From the NCBI GenBank assembly GCA_023412475.1, contig JAEYNR010000046.1, positions 1-47,188 on the forward strand: a stretch of DNA of 47,188 bases, written 5' to 3'. The position numbers and the translations under genes are program-made. The notes below the pieces were generated by a model. That model did no database searches and was not told the DNA's origin. It saw nothing but the letters and a program-made list of their open reading frames with translations. Below, piece by piece: positions 8,560-17,224 of the stretch; the first letter of the stretch is position 1; the number at the start of each line of letters is the position of its first letter. Source of the stretch: Fibrobacterota bacterium (lineage in GTDB: Bacteria > Fibrobacterota > Chitinivibrionia > Chitinivibrionales > Chitinispirillaceae).

Positions 8560-8954
8560 AGTTAAAATACCCGTTTGAAGTTTAAAAGAAGATCTCCTGG
8601 CCTCTTTTTAATATAGTAAAATAAATGCAAAGTTCATGATTAATATATTTCCTTTGTTATGACTGTAGCTCTTTAAACAAATATCTGGGTAGAAGATCGG
8701 TAAAAAGCAGAAAGAACATCCAATCATATAGAAAATTCCAAATCACAAAAACCTTAATCCTAAACAGGGATAAGAAGTTCCAAGATAGCTCTAAAGTATC
8801 TCAATTCAATCTTGTTTTTATTCCCTGTTCTTATTTCGAATTTTAGTTTTCGGTTTTGTCGAGCTTATTTTTTTTAAAATTTGTTTAACCGGTTTTTTGC
8901 TATTATTTTGAACAGAAAGATTTGAAGTTCTGTTTAATAAGCGATATTTAAGTT
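8560..8954. other. 395-bp divergent spacer, mostly a dispersed repeat copy
   Basis: It separates two divergent exported-protein genes, so both promoters must lie here, but no convincing -35/-10 pair was found. About 185 bp of it (8660-8845) is a copy of a dispersed repeat, listed separately. Confidence 0.4.
8660..8845 (+). repeat. Dispersed intergenic repeat, copy E
   Basis: It begins with ACTGTAGCTCTTTAAACAAA and then TATCTGG. The interior contains AATTCCAAATCACAA, CTTAATCCTAAA, ATAAGAAGTTCCAAGATAGC and TTCTTATTTCGAATTTTAG. The same ordered blocks occur, reversed, at 33836-34137 and 41875-42085. The copies are diverged and not coding. The right boundary is approximate. Confidence 0.6.
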
Positions 8955-10307
8955 ATGATTCATAAACTGGTTTCTCCACAAGTGCTGATTGTCTCCTTTT
9001 GTCTTCTATTATGCTCCAGCAGTTACTCCCAGTTTGATAGCTTTATACAATCTTACGATCTGCTCTCCACCATTGCAGGAAAAGGTGCAGATGTGGATGT
9101 AGATGAAAACCATTGGCTTGAAGAATTTGAAGGTGGCAAAGCAACAGACGCAGTACTCTCGAGTCCTCATATGGCCATGGCAGATTCTATTGGGAATGTA
9201 TTCATTGCAGATAAAAATGCTCACACCATTCGCAAAGTAGATACTAAAGGGATTATCACCACTGTGGCGGGTGTGAACAAATCCGGAGATGGCAGAGATG
9301 GGCCAGCAACGACTCAGGCCTTAAGTGGACCTAACGGTTTATGGGTAAGTAAAATAGGAACATTGTATATACTTGACCTTTGGAACGACAAAGTAAGAAA
9401 AGTTGACACAAGTGGTCAAATGGTTACACTTATACACGATAAAGCCGGCATTGTTGCCGGAAGAGGATTGTGGGTCAGCCAGACAGAAGATACTATCTGG
9501 TATTGCAGTGGTTCTGTAATAAAAATATGGACAGAAAAGAATGGCCTTCGCTTATTAGCCGACGGCTTCAGCGGGGAGTTGGGAAATATCGTTCAGGATC
9601 GTAACGGTAATATAATTGCCACTGACCGTGAGGCAAATCTTGTTTACCGCATAGACAAATCAGGTGAAAAAACGATTATTGCAGGTAATGGTGCTACTAA
9701 GGGCGGAGGACATGGTTTGCCAGCTCTGCAGACCGCATTTCACGGAGTCAGAGGAGTGTGGGTTCTGGAGGATAACTCCTATTTTCTTGCAACCCACGAA
9801 GGAAGCCAGGTCTGGTACGTGAGCACTGGAGAAATTGCCTATCTTTTTTTGAATGGCAAAAAAGGAAATAAGTATCACGAAGGGGATGGCATGAATTTCA
9901 GAACTCCCGGATACAAAGTAAGTGAAATAAGGGCTATAACCGCCGATTACCAGGGAAATCTTCTGATTACTGAAAATGACCTGGGTTATATCAGGCGTAT
10001 TGACAAGGCAAATTCATCTACAAAGAAAAGAGAAATAAAAACCTCATATAAAGATTTAATCTTCTATCAGAACCGCTCTTCAGGAATAACCGGAATGCAG
10101 TTTTCTTTTCAGAGTTCAGAAAGACCATTGGTCAGTATAAAGAATCTTCTGGGACAATCGTTAAAGATTCCTGTAAACTATAGAATTATTTCAGATAATC
10201 ACATTGTGGAGTGGAATAACAGTGATCTGCCTTCAGGAACTTTCCTCATCTCTATTCAGACAAAGAATTATCCTGCTGTAACAAAGCAGATTTCAATCTT
10301 TAAATAA
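8955..10307 (+). CDS. Secreted NHL-repeat beta-propeller protein with C-terminal sorting domain
   Basis: A 450-residue exported protein. The signal peptide ends near SSYSQ (residue ~26). Residues ~35-350 contain NHL-type repeats, with the recurring pattern of a Gly-rich turn, a hydrophobic strand and (I/V)RK(V/I)D: VFIADKNAHTIRKVDTKG, YILDLWNDKVRKVDTSG, ATDREANLVYRIDKSG and ITENDLGYIRRIDKA. AGKG, AGVN and AGNG motifs mark the start of blades. Such propellers usually bind ligands or partner proteins or act as lyase scaffolds. No catalytic residues could be assigned. Residues ~370-450 are a sorting-like domain (IKNLLGQSLKI, then LPSGTFLISIQT). The start codon at 8955 is followed at once by the hydrophobic signal, although the ribosome-binding site is weak. 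It is divergent from the C25-like peptidase. Confidence 0.83.
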   Translation: MIHKLVSPQVLIVSFCLLLCSSSYSQFDSFIQSYDLLSTIAGKGADVDVDENHWLEEFEGGKATDAVLSSPHMAMADSIGNVFIADKNAHTIRKVDTKGIITTVAGVNKSGDGRDGPATTQALSGPNGLWVSKIGTLYILDLWNDKVRKVDTSGQMVTLIHDKAGIVAGRGLWVSQTEDTIWYCSGSVIKIWTEKNGLRLLADGFSGELGNIVQDRNGNIIATDREANLVYRIDKSGEKTIIAGNGATKGGGHGLPALQTAFHGVRGVWVLEDNSYFLATHEGSQVWYVSTGEIAYLFLNGKKGNKYHEGDGMNFRTPGYKVSEIRAITADYQGNLLITENDLGYIRRIDKANSSTKKREIKTSYKDLIFYQNRSSGITGMQFSFQSSERPLVSIKNLLGQSLKIPVNYRIISDNHIVEWNNSDLPSGTFLISIQTKNYPAVTKQISIFK

Positions 10308-10576
10308 CTCACCAAAGTGTTTAATGGTAGTTTTGTTGGAACCTTATGAGCTTTCCACCGGGAGTTTTTAGGCTTCAGAACTGCTACTGGACAAGTTTGA
10401 GTTTAAAAAAACGTATAAAGCGGATAGTTTTCGCTAATAGCGGCCCCTAATCTGGAATAACAGTTATTTTTCGATAAGCCAGACCCGTTTTGGAGAAGCT
10501 ATCTGCTAAAAACCACCCTTTGTTCTGCAGAATTCTGATATACATTCGCGATTTTAATATACTGATCGGCAAAATG

Positions 10577-11060
10577 GAGCCGCTCAAGATGCTTTTGGAC
10601 TGTTATGTGAGACTTTTGCTATACTGAATGAGAATAAAAAACAAACCGATTGCACATTTTTGACCGGCCAAATGCTTTTTTTGCTTTACTGAATGGATTT
10701 AAAAGGCCCTTTGATTTCGTTTTTTGGCCCTTTAATTTCATTTTTTGCTATACTGAATGCGAAAAAGTTCAAAGTGAAAGCATGTTTTTTATACATACGA
10801 CAATTTTTGGGCGGCCCATTTAGAGAAAACGGCCTTTAAAACCATTATTTTTTAAGCATGTGACAAGTTTTTGGGGCGCTGATCTTGAAAAATAGGCCGT
10901 TGAACGGCGATTTTTTTATGCATGCAACAACTTTTTAAAAGCCTGACTGTCAGAGAGCGAGCCTCTGAAGATGTTTTTTGCAAATTCAAGATGCTTTTAT
11001 GGAAGCGGGCTTCGAAGTACAAGCCCTTTAATTCCATGTTTTCTTAAAAGTTGCCCGATA
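10577..11060 (+). repeat. Degenerate ~64-nt tandem repeat tract
   Basis: Related segments recur at a spacing of about 61-66 nt. TTTTGCT(A/T)TACTGAATG occurs at 10614, 10679 and 10743. (G/A)CATRYRACAA followed by a T-run occurs at about 10793, 10856 and 10920. GGCC-like starts followed by TTT.AA and a T-run occur at about 10705, 10831, 10895, 10961 and 11022. Within it, GGCCCTTTGATTTCGTTTTTT (10705-10725) and its near copy at 10726-10746 form a perfect-length 21-nt tandem pair differing at two bases. Copies are heavily diverged and not coding. Boundaries are approximate. Confidence 0.6.
10705..10746 (+). repeat. 21-nt direct tandem repeat, two copies
   Basis: Two adjacent 21-nt units starting GGCCCTTT and ending in a T6 run differ only by G/A at two positions. 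They sit inside the larger degenerate tract and suggest that a ~21-nt subunit (three per ~64 nt) underlies it. Confidence 0.75.
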
Positions 11061-11287
11061 CTGATTATAATTTAACGAAAACGTCGCTCTCTACACTGGC
11101 TCATCTCTGATACTGAAAAGAAATAACGAATAACCGATTTTAAATTTCGAATTAAAGAAAAACAACAGCACTCTCACAGAGTTGATTAAAACAAGTATTT
11201 ATTCAGAACGCTTTTGGTGTTGTTGTCTCATTCTTAAACTACGTTATTTCCTTTCATTTTCCCTTGTCTAAGGTACTTCAGCTAGCT

Positions 11288-12244
11288 TCAGTTCCTAGGC
11301 ATTAATGTGGTATCCACATAGGTGACTTTTGCTTTTCTGATGAGAGAGTCAACGAAATTTGATACATAATCAGTTCTTTTCTTTACGGAGAGAGTTTTTT
11401 CCACACTCTTCCTAACCTCTTCAAAGGTTTGTTCCTTTGCTGCCTCTTCATCGGTTTTCTTTACAATATGTAAACCTATATCTGTGCAGATGACATCACT
11501 TATTTCACCGGTTTTTTTCTGTTCAACTGCATTTTGAAGCTCTTCTTTCAGATCCCCTTTTCTAAACCAGCCCATGTCTCCATCAGACTGTTTATTAGCT
11601 GCAGCGGCAGCTTCAAATTTCATCCCAGCTTTCAATTTTTCCAGAAGCTTATAAGCACTTTTACGACTTTTCTCCCATTTAGGTTTGTCTTTTGAAGAAT
11701 CTGCTGCGAAAAATATCTGACTTACCCGAAATCTGGGGCTGCTCATATAGCGGGAACTGTTTTGAATATAAAAGTCATGGCATTCTTTTTCGCTAACTTT
11801 ATCTGCATCGACTAGTATGGTTTTGAGCAGAGTATCAAGCAGCGCTCCCTTTTCCAACTCTTTTTTCACATCATCTTCGGTTTCACCTAGGGCAGCAAGT
11901 TCGTTTTCAAAGTCATTTTGTGAGCTGTATTTACTTTTGAATGTTTCAAAAGTTTTATTTACCAGATTTGAATCAATCTGTAGTTTTCTCTTCTTTGCCT
12001 CTTCCAGCATGAGTTGATTGGTAATAAGCTCTCTGGCAACAATTGGACGTATATCTGAAGTTACCGATTGAAGCGTCTGTTCTGGAAATGCACTCATCAT
12101 ATTCTGCTTAAAGATCACTGCAGCCTTGGCAATCTGCTGTCTTGAATATTTTTTTCCGTTAACTATCAAAGAAATCTCTTCATTTTGTTTCGAGCAACCA
12201 GAAAGAAGCAAGCAGGCCAGAAAAACTCCAATAACTGTTTTCAC
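11288..12244 (-). CDS. PpiC/SurA-type peptidyl-prolyl isomerase lipoprotein
   Basis: A 318-residue periplasmic foldase anchored by lipid. The N-terminus reads VKTVIGVFLACLLLSGCSK, a lipoprotein signal with lipobox LSGC. A SurA-N-like helical chaperone region follows (about 25-165), then a parvulin domain (about 175-275) with the markers RVSQIFF, DGDMGWFRKGDL and GEISDVICTDIGLHIVK. A charged helical tail closes the protein. A longer frame from 12313 exists, but the GTG at 12244 is chosen: GAGGA at 12252-12256 is 7 nt upstream and the signal peptide begins exactly there. PpiC-like proteins help outer-membrane proteins fold, which fits two barrel genes nearby. It is last in a same-strand run after the HD-GYP gene, 100 bp downstream of it. 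Confidence 0.88.
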   Translation of the reverse strand: MKTVIGVFLACLLLSGCSKQNEEISLIVNGKKYSRQQIAKAAVIFKQNMMSAFPEQTLQSVTSDIRPIVARELITNQLMLEEAKKRKLQIDSNLVNKTFETFKSKYSSQNDFENELAALGETEDDVKKELEKGALLDTLLKTILVDADKVSEKECHDFYIQNSSRYMSSPRFRVSQIFFAADSSKDKPKWEKSRKSAYKLLEKLKAGMKFEAAAAANKQSDGDMGWFRKGDLKEELQNAVEQKKTGEISDVICTDIGLHIVKKTDEEAAKEQTFEEVRKSVEKTLSVKKRTDYVSNFVDSLIRKAKVTYVDTTLMPRN

Positions 12245-12344
12245 CACAAAGTCCTCTTTTCTTAATAATTCATCAGGTAATTTAATTTTATGTAATAAAA
12301 ATCCAGGAATCATCTTTACCGGATTAATAAAATCTTTACAACGA

Positions 12345-14333
12345 TTAAATCATATTTTGGGCAGATGACTGTTCAGCAGATTTATCCTGCCAATCAATCC
12401 ATCCCTTTTTCTCGGCCAGACTCAAAAAAGCCTTTATCACAACGGGATCAAACTGTTTTCCGCTATTCTCAATAAGTCTTCTGATTGCCTCTTTTTTTCC
12501 AAGGCTGCTGCGATAGGGACGATTTGAAGTCATTGCTTCAAAGGCATCAGCGACATGAAGAATTCTTGCCCCCTGGGGGATCTGTTCACCTTTCAGTTTT
12601 TCCGGGTAGCCTTCGCCATCATAATGCTCATGGTGATACAAAATAAGTTTGTGAAGATCGTAAAGAAATGGTACCTCTTTGACTATGTTGGCTCCAAGAG
12701 TACTGTGGGTTTTCATAATTCCATTAAATTCTTCATACGTCAAGGGGCCAGGTTTGTTCAGAATATATCCTGGAACACCTATTTTTCCAATATCATGCAA
12801 GAGTCCTGCATCTCTGATTATTCCAATTCCTTTTTCATCTAACCCCATCTCCCGGGCAATCTCTTCTGCAATATTCATAACATTTTCAGAGTGTCCATGA
12901 GTATAGGTGTCTTTTGCATCAACTGCGATTGCCAGTGCTTTAATAGTTCTTATATAGTTTTCCTTCATATCGCTATAGAGCTTTGAATTATTAAGAGCGA
13001 TTCTGGTTTGACTGACTATACCCATTAACATTGCCAGTTTCTCCTGCTCGTTATTTAATTCTTTTACTGCTCCAAAAAACACAGCCCCGAATTTATAGTC
13101 ATCCCAGCAGACTGGAATGACATGGCTGAAACTTAGTTGTTTTGAGATGACAGTATTAGTATTTTCCGGCTGAAGCAGTTTGCGGACACGAACTCTCTGT
13201 TGCTGAATTCTTACAGCAGTCATCTGGCAAAAACAATCAACAGTGTCTTTGCAGACATCTTCGATGTATTTCTCCTCTACAAGCCCTCTGGACCAGTAAA
13301 GAAATTCATGTGATCGTTTCTGTATAACCAGAAAGCCGGCAATATCGATGGGGAAATATCTGAAAGTGGTTTCAAAGAGTGATCTTATTATCTCATATTT
13401 ATCCACCAGCCCCATCAACTTTTCGGAATAGGTCGACACAAGCATCAGTTCGTCAAGTTTTTGATTAACAGTTGCTACCTGGACAATATTGTTATATGCA
13501 ACCACAGCCTGATAAAGGACTGTTTGAAGGTTACTTATAAGTTTTTCATTGGAACCGGTACTAACATCAGTCCAGAAGACAGTCATAATTCCCAGAATTT
13601 GCTCACCAGAAAAAAAAGGAACTGACAATGCGCTGGCAGCTCTGCACCTATAAAGATCTGTTTCCATCTCCGGATATGCTTTACCTAATTTAACCTCTAT
13701 TATTCTTTTATTGAAGAATACCCAGCTTGGTATTGCCCATTCATCGTTTCCGCTTAAAACAGAGTGCATTGTCTGAGATCTGTCTTTTGGCTGCACTACT
13801 AGAAGCGATCCGGCCTCTTTATTGTAAACATGAAGTAAACCAAACTGAGCTCTGGATATCTCCATACAGGTAGAATAGATTGATTCAAACAAATTGTCAG
13901 TATCATGAGCCGAATGAATACCGCCAATCATTGTTGCTAAATTTTTATCATCTAAGAAAGAACCAAAAGTTAGAAGAGAAAGTAACCTTCTGTATAAAAG
14001 TTCTGCCGTAATGGGTTTAAGAATATAATCACCTCCATTGAGCTGGATCTTCTCCAGAGAATTTCCAATTTCTGAAGCAGTAGCTGCAATCAGTACTGGA
14101 ACAGAGGATTGTTTCTTTACCAGCTCCAGTATCTTAAGCCCATCGATTCGGGGAGTGTTCAAATCGGTCAATACTATATGGGGATGAAATTTCTGAAATG
14201 TATCAATGGCATGGCTTTGATCATGTGAAAGCATCACCTTCAGCCCCATTTTATCCAGGTGACTGAAAATCAGAGTACAGAAAGAAAGATCTTCACTTAT
14301 TATCTGCACCAATTGTTCGTGAACAAAGCTCAT
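12345..14333 (-). CDS. Response regulator with GAF-like region and HD-GYP c-di-GMP phosphodiesterase domain
   Basis: A 662-residue cytoplasmic signalling protein. It has an N-terminal receiver domain (about 5-125) with phospho-acceptor Asp57 in LTDLNTP and Lys in LKPIT. Two GAF-like sensor stretches span about 140-430. The C-terminal HD-GYP domain (about 445-640) has the HD pair in LLHDIGKIG (His513-Asp514), HHEHYDGEGYP with GYP at 575-577, and ILHVADAFEAMTSNRPYR. HD-GYP enzymes hydrolyse c-di-GMP, and all hallmark residues look intact. The ATG at 14333 is preferred over a TTG at 14357 because the receiver begins right after it. The start is 47 nt downstream of the stop of the barrel gene. 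The cognate kinase is not adjacent; the nearest is the hybrid kinase at 17.2-19.3 kb. Confidence 0.9.
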   Translation of the reverse strand: MSFVHEQLVQIISEDLSFCTLIFSHLDKMGLKVMLSHDQSHAIDTFQKFHPHIVLTDLNTPRIDGLKILELVKKQSSVPVLIAATASEIGNSLEKIQLNGGDYILKPITAELLYRRLLSLLTFGSFLDDKNLATMIGGIHSAHDTDNLFESIYSTCMEISRAQFGLLHVYNKEAGSLLVVQPKDRSQTMHSVLSGNDEWAIPSWVFFNKRIIEVKLGKAYPEMETDLYRCRAASALSVPFFSGEQILGIMTVFWTDVSTGSNEKLISNLQTVLYQAVVAYNNIVQVATVNQKLDELMLVSTYSEKLMGLVDKYEIIRSLFETTFRYFPIDIAGFLVIQKRSHEFLYWSRGLVEEKYIEDVCKDTVDCFCQMTAVRIQQQRVRVRKLLQPENTNTVISKQLSFSHVIPVCWDDYKFGAVFFGAVKELNNEQEKLAMLMGIVSQTRIALNNSKLYSDMKENYIRTIKALAIAVDAKDTYTHGHSENVMNIAEEIAREMGLDEKGIGIIRDAGLLHDIGKIGVPGYILNKPGPLTYEEFNGIMKTHSTLGANIVKEVPFLYDLHKLILYHHEHYDGEGYPEKLKGEQIPQGARILHVADAFEAMTSNRPYRSSLGKKEAIRRLIENSGKQFDPVVIKAFLSLAEKKGWIDWQDKSAEQSSAQNMI

Positions 14334-14379
14334 TGACACTCTCAGACCTGTCGGCAATACTTTTTATATCTTCACAAGA

Positions 14380-15402
14380 TTACCAGCGATAGGATATTCC
14401 CAACTGATAAGTACCGGCAAGTTCATGATTGACGTAGGCAAAATCGATTCCTGCACGCTGATTAAAAAGATTAACTCCTGCACCCAAACCGATTTTACCC
14501 CTGGTTAGTCCGCCTCTGACAACAACCCTATCCATAATTATATATTCCAATCCTACTCTGGCTGCTAGAATCAGAAGCTGTGGATTTTTATAAACACTTT
14601 TCCATTGCGGTTCTGGCAAAGTGATGTCTCCCTGCATCTGGTCATCGGTATAATAGTTCACCCCTTCATTTGCCAACAGATCAGGTGTAGTATAAGCGAG
14701 TCGCAGTGTTCCGTAAATGTAGGGAATACTTTTTTCCCATCCCAAAGCAGCCCTGATATGGGGATAAGCCCACTGATAGTAATCCCTGCCCCAATAGGTC
14801 ATGCTTGAAGTGATATTTTCGACCAGAACGGTGGCTGAGAGGCCAACTTCAGAAAACAGAACCCTTGTCCCTGCATCCATCCCAAGTCCATATCCACGAT
14901 ATCCAATTAATCTGGTCCTTTTTGCCTGTAATGCAGCGCCAAACGAAAGGCTTATTGATTTTGAGAGATCAAATCTTTTCCCCAAGCCGGCTCTTAAATA
15001 AATAGATGAGCAATTGCGGTTTCCATAAACATAAGCTACCCCTTCACTGGTAGTATCACTCAGAGAGATATCAGGGATATAGATGTAGCCTGCTGTTATG
15101 CTATACCCAATTTTGTTGGAAACCAAACCATTGAAAGAGAGCAATGAGGTACTAAAGCTGTTTTGAAAATAACTGGCATAGGCCAGCTCTATCTTGTTTA
15201 AAGAATCAAAAGGAAGATTTGCAGGTGAACTGAAAGATGAAGCTCCGGTGTTGAAACTTAAATCTGCACCTACCATAGCTGCTGATGCAGGCAGACTTAT
15301 CAGCTCATCATTGCTGTTGATATAGAAACTAGTGCTTGATTCTGATCGAAGATTAGCCGTTCCCCATAACAGTATAATAATTGTCAGAGACAATTTTTTC
15401 AT
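14380..15402 (-). CDS. PorV/PorQ-type outer-membrane beta-barrel protein
   Basis: A 340-residue exported barrel. The signal peptide ends near LRSES (residue ~20). The N-terminus has the LPASAAMVGADLSFNTGASSF pattern, in which an Ala/Gly-rich strand precedes SSPANLP, as in PorV/PorQ/FadL-like proteins with a conserved (N)PA motif. The rest is alternating amphipathic strands with aromatic girdles, ending YQLGISYRW, a C-terminal aromatic strand typical of barrels inserted by BamA. PorV-like proteins act with the type IX secretion system, and PorQ-like ones as outer-membrane accessory proteins. Which subfamily this belongs to is uncertain. It is first in the minus-strand run leading to the HD-GYP regulator and the PpiC foldase, and divergent from the tRNA. 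Confidence 0.68.
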   Translation of the reverse strand: MKKLSLTIIILLWGTANLRSESSTSFYINSNDELISLPASAAMVGADLSFNTGASSFSSPANLPFDSLNKIELAYASYFQNSFSTSLLSFNGLVSNKIGYSITAGYIYIPDISLSDTTSEGVAYVYGNRNCSSIYLRAGLGKRFDLSKSISLSFGAALQAKRTRLIGYRGYGLGMDAGTRVLFSEVGLSATVLVENITSSMTYWGRDYYQWAYPHIRAALGWEKSIPYIYGTLRLAYTTPDLLANEGVNYYTDDQMQGDITLPEPQWKSVYKNPQLLILAARVGLEYIIMDRVVVRGGLTRGKIGLGAGVNLFNQRAGIDFAYVNHELAGTYQLGISYRW

Positions 15403-15518
15403 ATATATAAATGCCTTTCAGAGCTCTTTGATCCTAAAATAACTTTGTTTCACTTTTATTTCCATAATATTCGCTAAATTTCCTTATGATCTTTCTGCCT
15501 ACTATATCTTTATAAATA

Positions 15519-15548
15519 TTGACACTAAATAGAGGCTTATTTTATATT
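15519..15548 (+). promoter_or_regulatory. Sigma-70-type promoter of the tRNA-Val gene
   Basis: A perfect -35 box TTGACA (15519-15524) is separated by 18 nt from TATATT (15543-15548), a five-of-six match to the -10 box. The tRNA begins 11 nt further on, so transcription would start about at the mature 5' end. Confidence 0.7.
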
Positions 15549-15558
15549 GCAATCTTGA

Positions 15559-15632
15559 GGGTGCATGGCTCAGTTGGTTAGAGCGCCGCGTTCACATCGC
15601 GGAGATCGCTGGTTCGAGTCCAGCTGCGCCCA
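15559..15632 (+). tRNA. tRNA-Val (anticodon CAC)
   Basis: A 74-nt gene with a full cloverleaf. The acceptor stem GGGTGCA pairs with TGCGCCC (one G:T). The D-arm is GCTCAGTTGGTTAGAGC. The anticodon stem CCGCG/CGCGG surrounds the loop TTCACAT, with anticodon CAC at 15593-15595. The T-arm is GCTGGTTCGAGTCCAGC and the discriminator base is A. It reads the valine codon GUG. The 3' CCA is not encoded. A consensus promoter lies just upstream. Confidence 0.96.
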
Positions 15633-15732
15633 GTTTGGCAGCTTATTTTTTAACTTCATTTTTTCTCAATGCGAATTGAGCCGCTCGTAGACTGTGAGCT
15701 TTTTATCTTATAAATTGCAGGTAAATCAATTT

Positions 15733-17169
15733 ATGAAATCCATTCTGATTTCTGCACTGTGGCTTTTTTTAGCATTAGCCACCCTGGTCCATCCCGGGGA
15801 TTGTATTCATTTTGTTTTGCCTGAGCCGGGTTCAGTAATCGATATACCCAGTTGCACATTGCAGGTTAATACAGAATGCGAGAGTATAAAAAACGTAGAA
15901 TTTCAGGCTAGATATTTTAAAGCCGACAATGACACCCCGGTTATATCCAGTCTGGGGATCATATCTCGCCCTCCCTTTAAGCTGGTTTGGGATGTTTCAA
16001 AGATTCCAAACCAACTACTTTCAGGTGTGTCATTTCTGGCAGAAGCCACATTCAGTAAAGATTCAGCAGAAACAGTGAAGCGCGAAGGTATTTTTTTCAT
16101 CCACCAGAAAGTAACCCGTCCATCTTTGATTATTCCTTATGAATTTTCAGGCACAAAAGAGCTGTTAACCGACTCCATTGTTTTTACCCCTCCGCGTTCG
16201 GCAATGGCAATTGCTGGTTCGATTTATTGGAATGAAAAAGATCTCACGGTTATAGTTGATGTAAAAGACCCTCTGTTTTATGTCAATATGACACGGGAGA
16301 ACCTGGCAGGTTTGGGTCTGGAAGTGCTGATTGATCCCAGCTCAGGCAGAAAACCCTACCCTCACAAAGATGTTCATATTTATAACGTTCCTCTTTACGG
16401 TAATGCTTACCGTATGATTTACAAGCCAGTTTATGATGATTCCGGTGGGTTCACACTGGCTTCAAAGAGTATCCCTGGTGATTTCAACGTGTCTATAGAG
16501 AAGGGTGATTTTAAGGGATTTAAGATCTGTTTTCCCATACCAATAAAAGAATTCTCTGATTCTCTTCCAAAATCATTTGGAATGAACCTGATTGTTAAAA
16601 CCTTAGGTGAAGGTAACCAGGTTGTTAGAACCCCTTGGGTAAATGGAAATGTCCTGGAAGCGTACAGCCCTTATATCTGGGGTACAATCAGTTTACAACC
16701 AAAACCATTCTTTAAAAACCGCATACTTATGTGGAGTATTTTTTTTGTTGCCGGCTTTATTTTCACTTTTATTATTTACCAGATATTGCTCTCCTTCAAG
16801 AAGCCACAAAAAATCGTCCGGTTTGAAAGGTCCGAAGCCGAGCAGCAGCAGTTTGATAGGGTTAAAGAAGCACTCGAAGGCAAAGTAACTCAGAAAAATC
16901 TCTCAAATGACCGTTTTGCTCATGAGCTTAAGATGTCTTACAAAAGATTAAATAAAATGATCAGAAAATTTACCGGAATGTCTTTCCATAACTATCTTAT
17001 GTTCATCCGTACTGAAATAGCCCTGGAGCGTTTACGTTCATCACACAGCAGCGAAGCCTCTATCGCAGAATCATGCGGTTTTAGCTCGGTGCATGAACTT
17101 GAGAAGTACTTTTTTAAGTTCCACCGCACTACACCATTTAAATATCGCAGTCAACAACAAATTTCCTGA
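15733..17169 (+). CDS. Membrane-anchored AraC-type regulator with extracytoplasmic CBM9-like domain
   Basis: A 478-residue one-component sensor. The order is: signal sequence or first membrane segment (about 4-22); an extracytoplasmic beta-sandwich region (25-325), in which SIYWNEKDLTVIVDVKDP and LEVLIDPSSG resemble CBM9/DOMON-like domains; a transmembrane helix at about 332-355 (WSIFFVAGFIFTFIIYQ); a short linker; and a C-terminal AraC-type double helix-turn-helix (about 385-475: LKMSYKRLNKMIRKFTGMS, then SIAESCGFSSVHELEKYFFK). It would sense a periplasmic ligand, perhaps a carbohydrate, and bind DNA from the membrane. A GTG at 15694 is in frame, but the ATG at 15733 begins the signal sequence. 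It is convergent with the hybrid kinase gene, with 55 bp between them. Its target genes are not evident. Confidence 0.75.
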   Translation: MKSILISALWLFLALATLVHPGDCIHFVLPEPGSVIDIPSCTLQVNTECESIKNVEFQARYFKADNDTPVISSLGIISRPPFKLVWDVSKIPNQLLSGVSFLAEATFSKDSAETVKREGIFFIHQKVTRPSLIIPYEFSGTKELLTDSIVFTPPRSAMAIAGSIYWNEKDLTVIVDVKDPLFYVNMTRENLAGLGLEVLIDPSSGRKPYPHKDVHIYNVPLYGNAYRMIYKPVYDDSGGFTLASKSIPGDFNVSIEKGDFKGFKICFPIPIKEFSDSLPKSFGMNLIVKTLGEGNQVVRTPWVNGNVLEAYSPYIWGTISLQPKPFFKNRILMWSIFFVAGFIFTFIIYQILLSFKKPQKIVRFERSEAEQQQFDRVKEALEGKVTQKNLSNDRFAHELKMSYKRLNKMIRKFTGMSFHNYLMFIRTEIALERLRSSHSSEASIAESCGFSSVHELEKYFFKFHRTTPFKYRSQQQIS

Positions 17170-17224
17170 TTTTTCCAGAGAACCTAAAAAAAGGATACTC
17201 CCGCCACCGGAACTGAGGTGCTTT

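Larger units (their letters stand above)
10308..11287. other. 980-bp spacer holding a degenerate tandem-repeat tract
   Basis: No gene is supported here. 10577-11060 is a degenerate tandem-repeat region, listed separately. A 61-codon frame on the minus strand at 10852-11037 is built entirely from the repeat and is not credible as a gene. The flanks (10308-10576 and 11061-11287) show no recognisable element. Confidence 0.5.

Noticed and set aside
10852..11037. 61-codon minus-strand reading frame
   Set aside because: It lies wholly inside the degenerate tandem-repeat tract, has no ribosome-binding site, and its sequence simply reflects the repeat units.
10577..11060. CRISPR array
   Set aside because: Units are diverged and contiguous, there are no unique spacers between identical repeats, and no cas genes are present.
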